A DNA stretch of 64,000 nucleotides, taken from NCBI GenBank assembly GCA_021234155.1, contig JAJEKV010000028.1:981998-1045997 (forward strand), in the 5' to 3' direction. Position 1 is the stretch's first letter, and the number at the start of each line of letters is the position of its first letter. The position numbers and the translations under genes are program-made. The DNA comes from Isoetes taiwanensis (Eukaryota; Streptophyta; Lycopodiopsida; Isoetales; Isoetaceae). Below, piece after piece: positions 45,355 to 57,792 of the stretch. A model generated the notes under the pieces. The model saw nothing but the letters and a program-made list of their open reading frames with translations. It did no database searches and was not told the origin of the DNA.

Positions 45355-47450
45355 TGTTTTATTGGAATATATGATATTTTTGTATGATATTTGTGCCATG
45401 TATCGATAATTTCGAAGTCCGGAATTGTTCATAAATAATGCAATCTGTTATTATCAAACCTAATATTATCATCTAAATGCTCTTCAATTTTGGTCTCATC
45501 TATGTTAGCAATTTGCTCTTCATTTTGCATATTTCAATTCGTGATATGAAACATCACACGTGAATCGCAACCTTATGTTATTTTTGAAGTAAAAAAAAAA
45601 GATTAAAAAAAACAAAAACCCCCTAGAAGACAACAGCAGGTTGGCGTGATTTTGGAGTTGACATAATCCCAATTTAATTGGATGATGGTTACAATCTAGT
45701 GGACGATGTTATCCACCAGAAATTCAACTTCTTGTTACCTCAAAGGTATTTTCACATGTAGTTGATCTTGTACTATATATCTGTTGTGGTTCCAACAAGT
45801 AGTTGATCTTGTATTATATATCTGTTGTTCTTGGAGTTTACGACTAATTCTCATAGGCAAACTCTAGCTGAAAGCCCCGGGAAAGGCCATCAAACCCTAG
45901 TGGTGAATTCCAAAATGAAATCTAATGGTTCTTGCCATCTTTTCTTTCCTTTCTTTATGCTTAGTGCTTTCATAAAATGGATAGAAATCCTTAAAATAAC
46001 ATAATAGGAATTACTTCTTGTCCTCGAGAATATTTCCTTCATCAACCACGCCATACTACGTTAATATGGGAGATGGTGACACTTGTCTCCACACATTCCA
46101 TGTCCATGACTTGGTATCATCTACTTACTTACACGCAATGCTAGTTATTATCCAGCAATCTTCTGCCACATGGCTTTACTGAAGCTTAGGTATAATTTAT
46201 TTGTCGCTCATGTTGACCTCAGTTCTCTTGACCTTGTGTGGACAATACGTCCCACACTATTGGCATCTCGCCGTAATGGATATCACCGCAAATTCATTTC
46301 CATTTTGTAGGCAACTCACGTTTTCATCTTACTCATACATAATCGACATCCATGTTGCACACCTTAGAAACTTAAGCCTCCTTATGAAATGCAAATTAAG
46401 TGTAATCTTACTATCCATACCTTATGGATCCGGCGTCCTTATCGCCATTAACCTTCTAGCTTCTCATGAATCACGTCTCGATTCAAGCAAAGAATCGATA
46501 TAAAATATAGGATCAACACTTCACCGCTTGACCATCATTGTTAGAAACTTCCACTCAAGACATATGCTATTAAAATGAGAGATATGACATATCTTTGCAA
46601 GTGAGCAATTAACTCAATAGTCAAACAATAGGGTCATTAGTTCTAAGATGAACTCACATTTCATTGACGAAGTAATAGAAAATACATTGAATTAAATAGA
46701 AAGTCATGGCTCCTGCCTTAGACAATTATACTTTAGCTTGTACCTTGGTATGTAAAATCATAAGCCACTTCTCCCCCCATATCCAACATCCTTCTATGTT
46801 GAATGGCAATATATATGTCAAACGGCAACTAAATTCTCGTAATTAGTAAGTATACCTTCCTAGGTCGCTTAAATTTCAGTGATTCAATGCGATCACAGAT
46901 ACCATGACAGCCATTTTCCCCGAGTATGGATCCAAATTACGGATATATTCCCACTCATTATTCCAACCCTTCAACATTTCTACATGATTACTTATGTATT
47001 AATGGGATATTTAATATTCGCTTAGTTGTCAAGCTCTGCCTAGTTTAGCTTGCTATGCGTATGTAGTACTACAGTTGCCGCATATTCACTCTTGCCTCAC
47101 CATATCTATATGCAAACCATTTGTGCTTGCCAATATACCTTCCTAGGAGTAGACGTATGACTGTTACTGATTTGCTACATGGAGCTACATTCGTTACCAT
47201 GTCACTTAATCAGTTACACTTCCTTCGGCCGTGTTTAGTCGAAATTAACTAGCACCCAGGTATCATTGTTTTACACAGTGTACCTTGTTTTCTACAGTTC
47301 ATAACTTTCACGCACCGCTAATCTTCCGTTCGTATTCCTCTCATCGTGGCGGTATCGCATTTCGCGTACCATACATTCAGAGTTATGAATTACGTGCTTT
47401 CAAATTTTATCGCTTTGAAAATGACGAAAATTGTGCGACACTAATTAGTA
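45355..47450. other. Non-coding part of unit 1
   Basis: AT-rich sequence downstream of the FCP1-like exon. It includes a poly-A/T patch near 45,590-45,620, and short frames up to 100 codons that are broken differently in other copies, so they are not conserved as proteins. It recurs in units 2-4. Confidence 0.6.
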
Positions 47451-48040
47451 ATTAATTAGCTAAGCAAATGCCATTTGGGCCAAATCTATTGGTCCAATAA
47501 ACTTGCTAATTTTGGCCTAATCAATTTGCCCCAATTCGATTTGGGGGCAATTGGAGAAGGAGGAGGAGCCAATTCAACCAAAGAGCATGGATGGAGACAC
47601 GAGAGATGGGAGATCTAGCTCTTAATAGGCTTAGTTAGCTTGAGATTCTAGATAGAGATTAACCCTTGGTTGTTTAGATGGATGATTAATCTCTTATTGA
47701 TGTTCTATTCGAAGTTATGAATGGATTTATGAATTATGGTAGTTCCTATGCGGTACCTCTTGTTCTTGTGGGATTATGGGGGTTAGAGACCTAAAAGCTA
47801 TGTAGAAGTAGAGATGCTCCTAGCTAGAATTCCTTAAATCCCAATAAATGCGGCTGTGCACAAGAACCCTCTTGGTGGGGATGGTATGTTGTGGTTGAAC
47901 ACCATACAATGGACATAGTGGTGAAATAGAGGTGGAACCTTCTCTAGCATGGCTACAAGCATTCCTTTAGTGTGCTAGGCTTATAGTCAATCACCTTGGT
48001 GGGTCGGGCTATGGGTTCCGACACCCTTTGGGTCACAGGA
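47450..48040. mobile_element. Gypsy LTR fragment at the end of unit 1
   Basis: It is homologous over about 500 bases to the gypsy LTR at 30,230-30,690. The repeat junction lies at its right end. The same fragment ends units 2 and 3 (52,850-53,450 and 59,490-60,090). Confidence 0.7.
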
Positions 48041-50764
48041 GAAGAAGAAAACAAACAAGAAAATCAAAGAAAAAAGGTGGTGATGACATTGCGAGATCCT
48101 TCCAAAGCTCATCTAGCGTGTCAGGCCCAACAGACTGAGATAAGATTGTGTTTTGTAAGGAGGCAAAGATGGCAAAAGTGGAATGAATTCAGGGGACGCT
48201 TATGCACAAGGGAAGCTGCCAGATACTATGGGTAGGGTGCCTCATGTTGATGTAAGCATCTTTGACTTGAATGTGACAGAGATGAGAAAGACTCGGGGGC
48301 TAGGCGACATTTGAGACCATTTGGGTTTTAGACCGGTGCTTAAGAAGGAAGTCTTATACAAGAAGAGTGCTTTCACTAAGGATAGGATGTCCTTCATTGA
48401 GTCTGCTGCACCATGTGAAGGATGTACGTACAATGAAGTCACCGTAGGGAGCCGAAGTTACAAAGGCTATCGGGGAATGTGGCATTATCCGAAATTGGAT
48501 TCTTCGGATAAATACAAGGTCAAGAATGATGACATCAAGAAGTTTGTATTCGGTCAAAGGACTTCCTAAAGAATTGGAAGGCTAAAAATACAAAACATAA
48601 GGAGACTCTACCCCCTAAGGTCTTGGCCGAGTTGAGAAGAGAAGTGGCCCTTGTGAAGAAGATTCTTGGAGAAGAAGACATCGCTCAAAAGATTCTCGTC
48701 TCCATTGGGTACAAAGGTCTCTTGCCAGAATCAACTTCTTGCCTTAAAAATATCACTCTTTTGTGTTGGACAAAAGGGGGTGGGAGAGGAGATATGGGCA
48801 TGAACCGAAGGAGGACTACATCAGCTTCTTTACCAATTTGTATATATGGATTGACAATTGAGAGGTCCTTCACTATTGTCATCGTTTGTCCTTCGTGAGT
48901 CACATCTGCATGCACTATCCGGCCGCTCATGATCTAGAGTGCCTCAAAGTTATTAGGGAGGGATGTCTAATATATGATGTTAAGGATAATGAGTCGCAGA
49001 GCGGAAGATGGCACATGTGATCTTTATTATGATAGCCATCGCCGACGAGGAATATGATATTGCTAAGGCCAAGGGTGACAATAGCGGTGCATGGGAATGT
49101 TTTCTTCTAGATGATCCGCACTTAAGAACTATATTCTATCATACGGATCGGGATCGGTCGGAAACAGGATGAGTCAAGAGGATGAGGATGGGATCCCCTC
49201 CTAAGTGGGGAAATCAAGTACGAGCTACAAACTAAGGAGAAGGGCCCCTTAAATAAAAATGGATTTCCCCATCTATGGTGCTTACCTCGTCGAGGCATTT
49301 GCTCCAATTGATACAAACCGCTTGGAGCTTCATGTTGGAGGTTATATTGCCCGAGAGGCTCTTATGGGTGTTAGAAGATGTCACCGCTCGAAAGTGATGA
49401 GCGGGCCAAAGACTTTCTTGAACCATTCCTCATGCATGTGCTTGCCAAATCTCCTAAAGGCCCTTATGGCAACCTGAAATCATCAGCAATCAAGAGTCTC
49501 GTAGACTTGTCCAATTCGAAAGTGGACGATGGTTCTGGTGAGGGAACTAGTAATATGCAGCCTGATAAGGAAAGCAATGAACAAATAGCTGCTAAACTGG
49601 CTGCTCAAAGTAATGTGATCGCGGCGAACTTAGGGAATATCCTTGCATCCGTTCGTGGTGATGCAAGCAACAATAGAGTAGATTCACAGGTTAACAATGA
49701 ACTAATTGACAGGGCAACCGAAACTGAAGGTAACCAAGGCGACTCTAGTGATTCACAGGTTTGCCAAATCAATAGTAAAATAATGTCAGTTGTGAAGGAC
49801 GCAACGGAACTAATAGAAAATAACAATTCTAACGGTCGTAAGAAGCCGCGAAGATTAAGGGTGGCTTAAGGGGAGAATGACGCCAACGACGGCAAATAAA
49901 CCAAGATGATAGGTATGGCCTTGCCATTTAAATTGCGCCACGCAGCGTGATTTAATTTGTATTACCTTTGAATTAAATCGCGCCAAAGCGTGCTTTGATT
50001 ATTTTTCGTTGTCAAACTAAATCACGCCGAAGCGATTTGGTTAAGACTAACCCAAATCACGCCAGCGTTTTGTATTGTTTATGTTATCGTGATCTTCTTG
50101 ACCGGATACATGTTTGATGTTTCGGCTTGCATTGCGTTTCTAAGAAGGTTGTGGTGTTTGACCTAAACAGAGTTCTTTGCAAGACTTTTCCAAAAAAAAT
50201 AAAGTGGCTAGAGATCGGTTTCATCGGACACCGGTAGAGAATCAAACACCAAGTGGATCTATCCGCACGCGACTTGAAGGAGATGCTAGATGAGGCATTG
50301 AGGTTATTTCGAGTTGGTATTTGGTCATCCATGGAACTAAGGAACATCAAGGATACTTTGGAGGCACCGGGAAAATGCGAGACATTGGTTGACCTTTTGG
50401 GATCAGAACAAATGTGTGAAGTTCACTAATCCCAAGGATCCAACAGGCAAGCCTATATCTTCATCAAACACTTGAGTAACATGATGGACAAACTTGGTAT
50501 CGAGAATAAGGATGATATAATCATAGTGGATGATGATGCTCTCAAATGCTTCTACAATCAAACGCAGACCCTGAATCCACCATCTTACGATCCAAAAACT
50601 TTTACGATGATGATTTTCTGGTGAAGTTTGTGTCTATTATGCATAATTTGGCTATGGGGATGATGGTGGGTGAAGTGTTAGATTCATACCCAGAACTGGA
50701 TAGAACGGCTGACATGGAACCACACCTTGTTAAATACGTGGAAAAACATGGATTGATCCCTTAA
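48041..50764 (+). pseudogene. Partial copy 2 of the multi-domain gene
   Basis: It lacks exon 1 with the DGQH box. The exon 2 part is split into many short frames, with identifiable pieces such as GLLPESTSCLKNI (48,717-48,755) and LELHVGG (about 49,321). The acidic linker is open from about 49,378 to 49,869. In exon 3 the FDLNRVL motif is intact, but RPHLKEM is disrupted and a shift occurs near 50,365. VDDDALKCF and the C-terminus (50,546-50,764) remain. The many breaks fall at CAG/CTG sites, so part of the damage may be sequencing error. Copies without exon 1 are unlikely to make the full protein in any case. Confidence 0.75.
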
Positions 50765-53453
50765 TGTTTTATTGGAATATATGATATTTTTGTATGATAT
50801 TTGTGCCATGTATCGATAATTTCGAGTCTGGAATTGCTTCGCAAATAATGCAATCTGTTATTATCAAACCTAATATTATCATCTAAATGCTCTTCAATTT
50901 TGGTCTCATCTATGTTAGCAATTTGCTCTTCATTTTTGCATATTTCAATTCGCATATGAAACGTCACACGTGAATCGCAACCTTATGTTATTTTTGAAGT
51001 AAAAAAAAAGATTAAAAAAAACAAAAACCCCCTAGAAGACAACAGCAGGTTGGCGTGATTTTGGAGTTGGCATAATCCCAATTTAATTGGATGATGGTTA
51101 CAATCTAGTGGACGATGTTATCCACCAGAAATTCAACTTCTTGTTACCTCAAAGGTATTTTCACATGTAGTTGATCTTGTACTATATATCTGTTGTGGTT
51201 CCAACAAGTAGTTGATCTTGTATTATATATCTGCTGTTCTTGGAGTTTACGACTAATTCTCATAGGCAAACTCTAGCTGAAAGCCCCGGGAAAGGCCATC
51301 AAACCCTAGTGGTGAATTCCAAAATGAAATCTAATGGTTCTTGCCATCTTTTCTTTCCTTTCTTTATGCTTAGTGCTTTCATAAAATGGATAGAAATCCT
51401 TAAAATAACATAATAGGAATTACTTCTTGTCCTCGAGAATATTTCCTTCATCAACCACGCCATACTACGTTAATATGGGAGATGGTGACACTTGTCTCCA
51501 CACATTCCATGTCCATGACTTGGTATCATCTACTTTATCGACACGCAATGCTAGTTATTATCCAGCAATCTTCTGCCATATGGCTTTACTGAAGCTTAGG
51601 TATAATTTATTTGTCGCTCATGTTGACCTCAGTTCTCTTGACCTTGTGTGGACAATACGTCCCACACTATTGGCATCTCGCCAGAATGGATATCATTTGC
51701 AAATTCATTTCCATTTTGTAGGCAACTACGTTTTCATCTTACTCATACATAATCGACATCCATGTTGCACACCTTAGAAACTTAAGCCTCCTTATGAAAT
51801 GCAAATTAAGTGTAATCTTATTATCCATACCTTATGGATCCGGCCCTATATCGCCATTAACCTTCTAGCTTCTCATGAATCACGCGTCCCGATTCAAGTA
51901 GCAATCGATATAAAATATAGGATCAACACCACAGACTTGACCATCATTGTTAGAAACTTCCACTCAAGACATATGCTATTAAAATGAGAGATATGACATA
52001 TCTTTGCAAGTGAGCAATTAACTCAATAGTCAAACAATAGGGTCATTAGTTCTAAGATGAACTCACATTTCATTGACGAAGTAATAGAAAATACATTGAA
52101 TTAAATAGAAAGTCATGGCTCCTGCCTTAGACAATTATACTTTAGCTTGTACCTTGGTATGTAAAATCATAAGCCACTTTCCCCCCCCATATCCAACATC
52201 CTTCTATGTTGAATGGCAATATATATGTCAAACGGCAACTAAATTCTCGTAATTAGTAAGTATACCTTCCTAGATCGCTTAAATTTCAGTTGATTCAATG
52301 CGATCACGGATACCATGATGACCATTTTCCCCGAGTATGGATCCAAATTACGGATATATTCCCACTCATTATTCCAACCCTTCAACATTTCTACATGATT
52401 ACTTATGTATTAATGGGATATTTAATATTCGCTTAGTCGTCAAGCTCTGCCTAGTTTAGCTTGCTATGCGTATGTAGTACTACAGTTGCCGCATATTCAC
52501 TCCTGCCTCACCATATCTATATGCAAACCATTTGTGCTTGCCAATATACCTTCCTAGGAGTAGGCGATGATCAGCATCGATTTGCTACATGGAGCTACAT
52601 TCGCTACCATGTCACTTAATCAGTTACACTTCCTTCGGCCGTGTTTAGTCGAAATTAACTAGCACCCAGGTATCATTGTTTTACACAGTGTACCTTGTTT
52701 TCTACAGTTCATAACTTTCCTGCCTGATAATCTTCCGTTCTGTATTCCTCTCATCGTGAGCGGTATGCCGCATTTCGCGTACCATACATTCAGAGTTATG
52801 AATTACGTGCTTTCAAATTTTATCGCTTTGAAAATGACGAAAATTGTGCGACACTAATTAGTAATTAATTAGCTAAGCAAATGCCATTTGGGCCAAATCT
52901 ATTGGTCCAATAAACTTGCTAATTTTGGCCTAATCAATTTGCCCCAATTCGATTTGGGGGCAATTGGAGAAGGAGGAGGAGCCAATTCAACCAGCAGAGC
53001 ATGGAGAACCTGAGAGATGGGAGATCTAGCTCTTAATAAGCTTAGTTAGCTTGAGATTCTAGATAGAGATTAACCCTTGGTTGTTTAGATGGATGATTAA
53101 TCTCTTATTGATGTTCTATTCGAAGTTATGAATGGATTTATGAATTATGGTAGTTCCTATGCGGTACCTCTTGTTCTTGTGGGATTATGGGGGTTAGAGA
53201 CCTAAAAGCTATGTAGAAGTAGAGATGCTCCTAGCTAGAATTCCTTAAATCCCAATAAATGCGGCACGTGCACAAGAACCCTCTTGGCTGGGGATGGTAT
53301 GTTGTGGTTGAACACCATACAATGGACATAGTGGTGAAATAGAGGTGGAACCTTCTCTAGCATGGCTACAAGCATTCCTTTAGTGTGCTAGGCTTATAGT
53401 CAATCACTGTGTGGGTCGGCTATGGGTTCTGACACCCTTTGGGTCACGGGGAG
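48041..53453 (+). repeat. 5.41-kb tandem unit 2
   Basis: A full-length copy of unit 1, including its LTR fragment. It is near identical outside CAG/CTG/CCGG sites, where it carries many substitutions and small indels. Confidence 0.95.
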
Positions 53454-56158
53454 AAGAAGAAAAACAAAGAAGAAAATCAAAGAAAAAAGGTGGTGATGAC
53501 ATTGCAGATCCTTCTGAAAGCTCATCTAGCAGGTCAGGCCCAACAGACTCGTATAAGATTGTGTTTTGTAAGGAGGCAGTATGGCAAAAGTGGAATGAAT
53601 TCTGGGACGCTTATGCACAAGGGAAGCTGCCAGATACTATGGGTAGGGTGCCTCATGTTGATGTAAGCATCTTTGACTTGAATGTGACAGAGATGAGAAA
53701 GACTCAGGGGCTAGACGACGCTGAGACCATTTGGGTTTTAGACCAGTGCTTAAAGAAGGAAGTCTTATACAAGAAGAGTGCTTTCACTAAGGATAGGATG
53801 TCCTTCATTGAGTGCTGCAGCCATGTGAAGGATGTACGTACAATGAAGTCAGCCGTAGGAGCTGAGTTACAAAGGCTATCGGGAAATGTGGCATTATCTG
53901 AAATTGGATTGCTGGATAAATACAAGGTCAGTAATGATGACATCAAGAAGTTTGTATTCTGGTCAAAGGACTTCCTAAAGAATTGGAAGGCTAAAAATAC
54001 AAAACATAAGGAGACTCTACCCCCTAAGGTACTGGCCGAGTTGAGAAGAGAAGTGGCCCTTGTGAAGAAGATTACTGGAGAAGAAGACATGCATTCAAAA
54101 GATTCATGCTCCATTGGGTACAAAGGTCTCTTGCCAGAATCAACTTCTTGCCTTAAAAATATATCACTCTTTGTGTTGGACAGCAGGGGTGGGAGAGGAG
54201 ATATGGGCATGAACCAGAAGAACTACATCAGCTTCTTTACCAGCTGTATAGGATTGACAATTGAGAGGTCCTTCACTATTGTCATCGTTTGTCCTTCAGG
54301 TGAGTCACATCTGCATGCACTATCCGCTGCTCATGATCTAGAGTGCCTCAAAGTTATTAGGGAGGGATGTCTAATATATGATGTTAAGGATAATGAGCTG
54401 CGAACAGAACGGAAGATGGCACATGTGATCTTTATTATGATAGCCATGCTGTCAGACGAGGAATATGATATTGCTAAGGCCAAGGGTGACAATAGCAGTG
54501 CATGGGAATGTTTTCTTCTAGATGATCCAGACTTAAGAACTATATTCTATCATACGGATCAGGATCGGTCGTAAGCAGGGATGAGTCAGAAGAGGATGAG
54601 GATCGGGATCCCCTCCTAAGTGGGGAAATCAAGTACGAGCTACAAACTAAGGAGAAGGGCCCCTTAAATAAAAATGGATTTCCCCCATCTATGGCTGCTT
54701 ACCTCGTCGAGGCATTTGCTCCAATTGATACAACCTGCTTGGAGCTTCATGTTGGAGGTTATATTGAGAGAGGCTCTTATGGGTGTTAGAAGATGTCTTT
54801 GCTTTCGAAAGTGATGAGCAGGCCAAAGACTTTCTTGAACCATTCCTCATGCATGTGCTTGCCAAATCTCCTAAAGGCCCTTATGGCAACCTGAAATCAT
54901 CAGCAATCAAGAGTCTCGTAGACTTGTCCAATTCGAAAGTGGACGATGGTTCCGTGAGGGAACTAGTAATATATGCACCGATAAGGAAAGCAATGAACAA
55001 ATAGCTGCTAAACTGGCTGCTCAAAGTAATGTGATCGCGGCGAACTTAGGGAATATCCTTGCATCCGTTCAGGGTGATGCAAGCAACAATAGAGTAGATT
55101 CACAGGTTAACAATGAACTAATTGACAGGGCAACCGAAACTGAAGGTAACCAAGGCGACTCTAGTGATTCACAGGTTTGCCAAATCAATAGTAAAATAAT
55201 GTCGGTTGTGAAGGACGAACGGAACTAATAGAAAATAACAATTCTAACAAATGAAGAGCACGAAGATTAAGGGTGGGCGAAGGGGAGAATGGCGCCGATG
55301 ACGGGCAAATGTAAACCGAAGATGATAGGTATGGCCTTGCCCACGAAATTGCGCCACGCGTGATTTAATTTGTATTACCTTTGAATTAAATCGCGCCAGG
55401 CGTGCTTTGATTATTTTTCGTTGTCAAACTAAATCACGCCGAGCGCGATTTGGTTAAGACTAACCCAAATCACGCTTGGCGCGTTTGTATTGTTTGTGTT
55501 ATCGTATCTTGTCGACGGATACATGTTTGATGTTTCAGCTTGCATTTGCGTTTCTAAGAAGGTTGTGGTGTTTGACCTAAAACAGAGTTCTTTGCAAGAC
55601 TTTTCCAAAAAAATAAAGTGGCTAGAGATCGGGTTTCATCGGACACGGTAGAATCAAACACCAAGTGGATCTATCGCCAACACGCACTTGAAGGAGATGC
55701 TAGATGAGGCATTCAGGTTATTTCGAGTTGGTATTTGGTCATCCATGGAACTAAGGAACATCAAGGATACTTTGGAGGCACTGGGGAAAATGCGTAGACA
55801 TTGGTTGACCTTTTGGGATCAGAACAAATGTGTGAAGTTCACTAATCCCAAGGATCCAACAGGCAAGCCTATATCTTCATCAAACACTTGAGTAACATGA
55901 TGGACAAACTTGGTATCGAGAATAAGGATGATATAATCATAGTGGATGATGATGCTCTCAAATGCTTCTACAATCAAACGCAGGCCCTGAATCCACCATC
56001 TTACGATCCAAAAACTTTCTGACGGATGATTTTTCGGTGAAGTTTGTGTCTATTATGCATAATTTGGCTATGGGGATGATGGTGGGTGAAGTGTTAGATT
56101 CATACCTTAACTGGATAGAACGGCGGTGACATGGAACCACACCTTGTTAAACATTGGA
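53411..56158 (+). pseudogene. Partial copy 3 of the multi-domain gene (best-preserved exon 2)
   Basis: An open frame of 387 codons (53,411-54,574) runs from the repeat junction through KKKGGDDIADPSESSSS, WNEFWDAYAQGKLPDTMG, DLNVTEMRKTQGLDDAET, SFTIVIVCPSGESHLHAL and LSDEEYDIAKAKGDNSSAW. It ends in TAA just before the acidic DEDRDPLL segment, where copies 1 and 4 stay open. The first 11 residues derive from the LTR fragment and are not native. The methyltransferase-like loop is damaged (GYIERGSYG, shift near 54,767). In exon 3 an extra A breaks FDLNRVL (55,580), but KEMLDEAFRLFRVGIWSSME is intact. It is useful as the reference for exon 2. Confidence 0.75.
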
Positions 56159-57755
56159 AAAACATGGATTGATCCCTTAATGTTTTATTGGAATATATGA
56201 TATTTTTGTATGATATTTGTGCCATGTATCGATAATTTCGAGTCTGGAATTGCCTCGCAAATAATGCAATCTGTTATTATCAAACCTAATATTATCATCT
56301 AAATGCTCTTCAATTTTGGTCTCATCTATGTTAGCAATTTGCTCTTCATTTTTGCATATTTCAATTCGCATATGAAACGTCACACGTGAATCGCAACCTT
56401 ATGTTATTTTTGAAGTAAAAAAAAAAGATTAAAAAAAACAAAAACCCCCTAGAAGACAACAGTAGGTTGGCGTGATTTTGGAGTTGACATAATCCCAATT
56501 TAATTGGATGATGGTTACAATCTAGTGGACGATGTTATCCACCAGAAATTCAACTTCTTGTTACCTCAAAGGTATTTTCACATGTAGTTGATCTTGTACT
56601 ATATATCTGTTGTGGTTCCAACAAGTAGTTGATCTTGTATTATATATCTGCTGTTCTTGGAGTTTACGACTAATTCTCATAGGCAACCTCTAGCTGAAAG
56701 CCCCGGGAAAGGCCATCAAACCCTAATGGTGAATTCCAAAATGAAATCTAATGGTTCTTGCCATCTTTTCTTTCCTTTCTTTATGCTTAGTGCTTTCATA
56801 AAATGGATAGAAATCCTTAAAATAACATAATAGGAATTACTTCTTGTCCTCGAGAATATTTCCTTCATCAACCACGCCATACTACGTTAATATGGGAGAT
56901 GGTGACACTTGTCTCCACACATTCCATGTCCATGACTTGGTATCATCTACTTACTTACACGCAATGCTAGTTATTATCCAGCAATCTTCTGCCATATGGC
57001 TTTACTGAAGCTTAGGTATAATTTATTTGTCGCTCATGTTGACCTCAGTTCTCTTGACCTTGTGTGGACAATACGTCCCACACTATTGGCATCTCTCCAG
57101 AATGGATATCACTGCAAATTCATTTCCATTTTGTAGGCAACTACGTTTTCATCTTACTCATACATAATCTGACATCCATGTTGCACACCTTAGAAACTTA
57201 AGCCTCCTTATGAAATGCAAATTAAGTGTAATCTTATTATCCATACCTTATGGATCCGTGTCCTTATACGCCATTAACCTTCTAGCTTCTCATGAATCAC
57301 GTCTCGATTCAAGTAGCAATCGATATAAAATATAGGATCAACACCACAGCTTGACCATCATTGTTAGAAACTTCCACTCAAGACATATGCTATTAAAATG
57401 AGAGATATGACATATCTTTGCAAGTGAGCAATTAACTCAATAGTCAAACAATAGGGTCATTAGTTCTAAGATGAACTCACATTTCATTGACGAAGTAATA
57501 GAAAATACATTGAATTAAATAGAAAGTCATGGCTCCTGCCTTAGACAATTATACTTTAGCTTGTACCTTGGTATGTAAAATCATAAGCCACTTCTCCCCC
57601 CATATCCAACATCCTTCTATGTTGAATGGCAATATATATGTCAAACGGCAACTAAATTCTCGTAATTAGTAAGTATACCTTCCTAGGTCGCTTAAATTTC
57701 AGTGATTCAATGCGATCACAGATACCATGACAGCCATTTTCCCCGAGTATGGATC

Positions 57756-57792
<37 letters not shown>

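Larger units (their letters stand above)
42632..48040 (+). repeat. 5.41-kb tandem unit 1
   Basis: The anchor AAAATCAAAG occurs at 42,651, 48,060, 53,473 and 60,113. The first two spacings are 5409 and 5413 bases. Unit 1 contains exon 2 (most), intron 2 and exon 3 of the multi-domain gene, about 2.1 kb of non-coding DNA, and a gypsy LTR fragment. Upstream of 42,632 this copy continues into the true gene, whereas the other copies are preceded by the LTR-like end of the previous unit. This fixes the breakpoint. Confidence 0.95.

Noticed and set aside
46201-46503. 100-codon + frame downstream of the multi-domain gene
   Set aside because: The equivalent region in units 2, 3 and 4 is broken in different places and no domain is visible, so it is not conserved as a protein.
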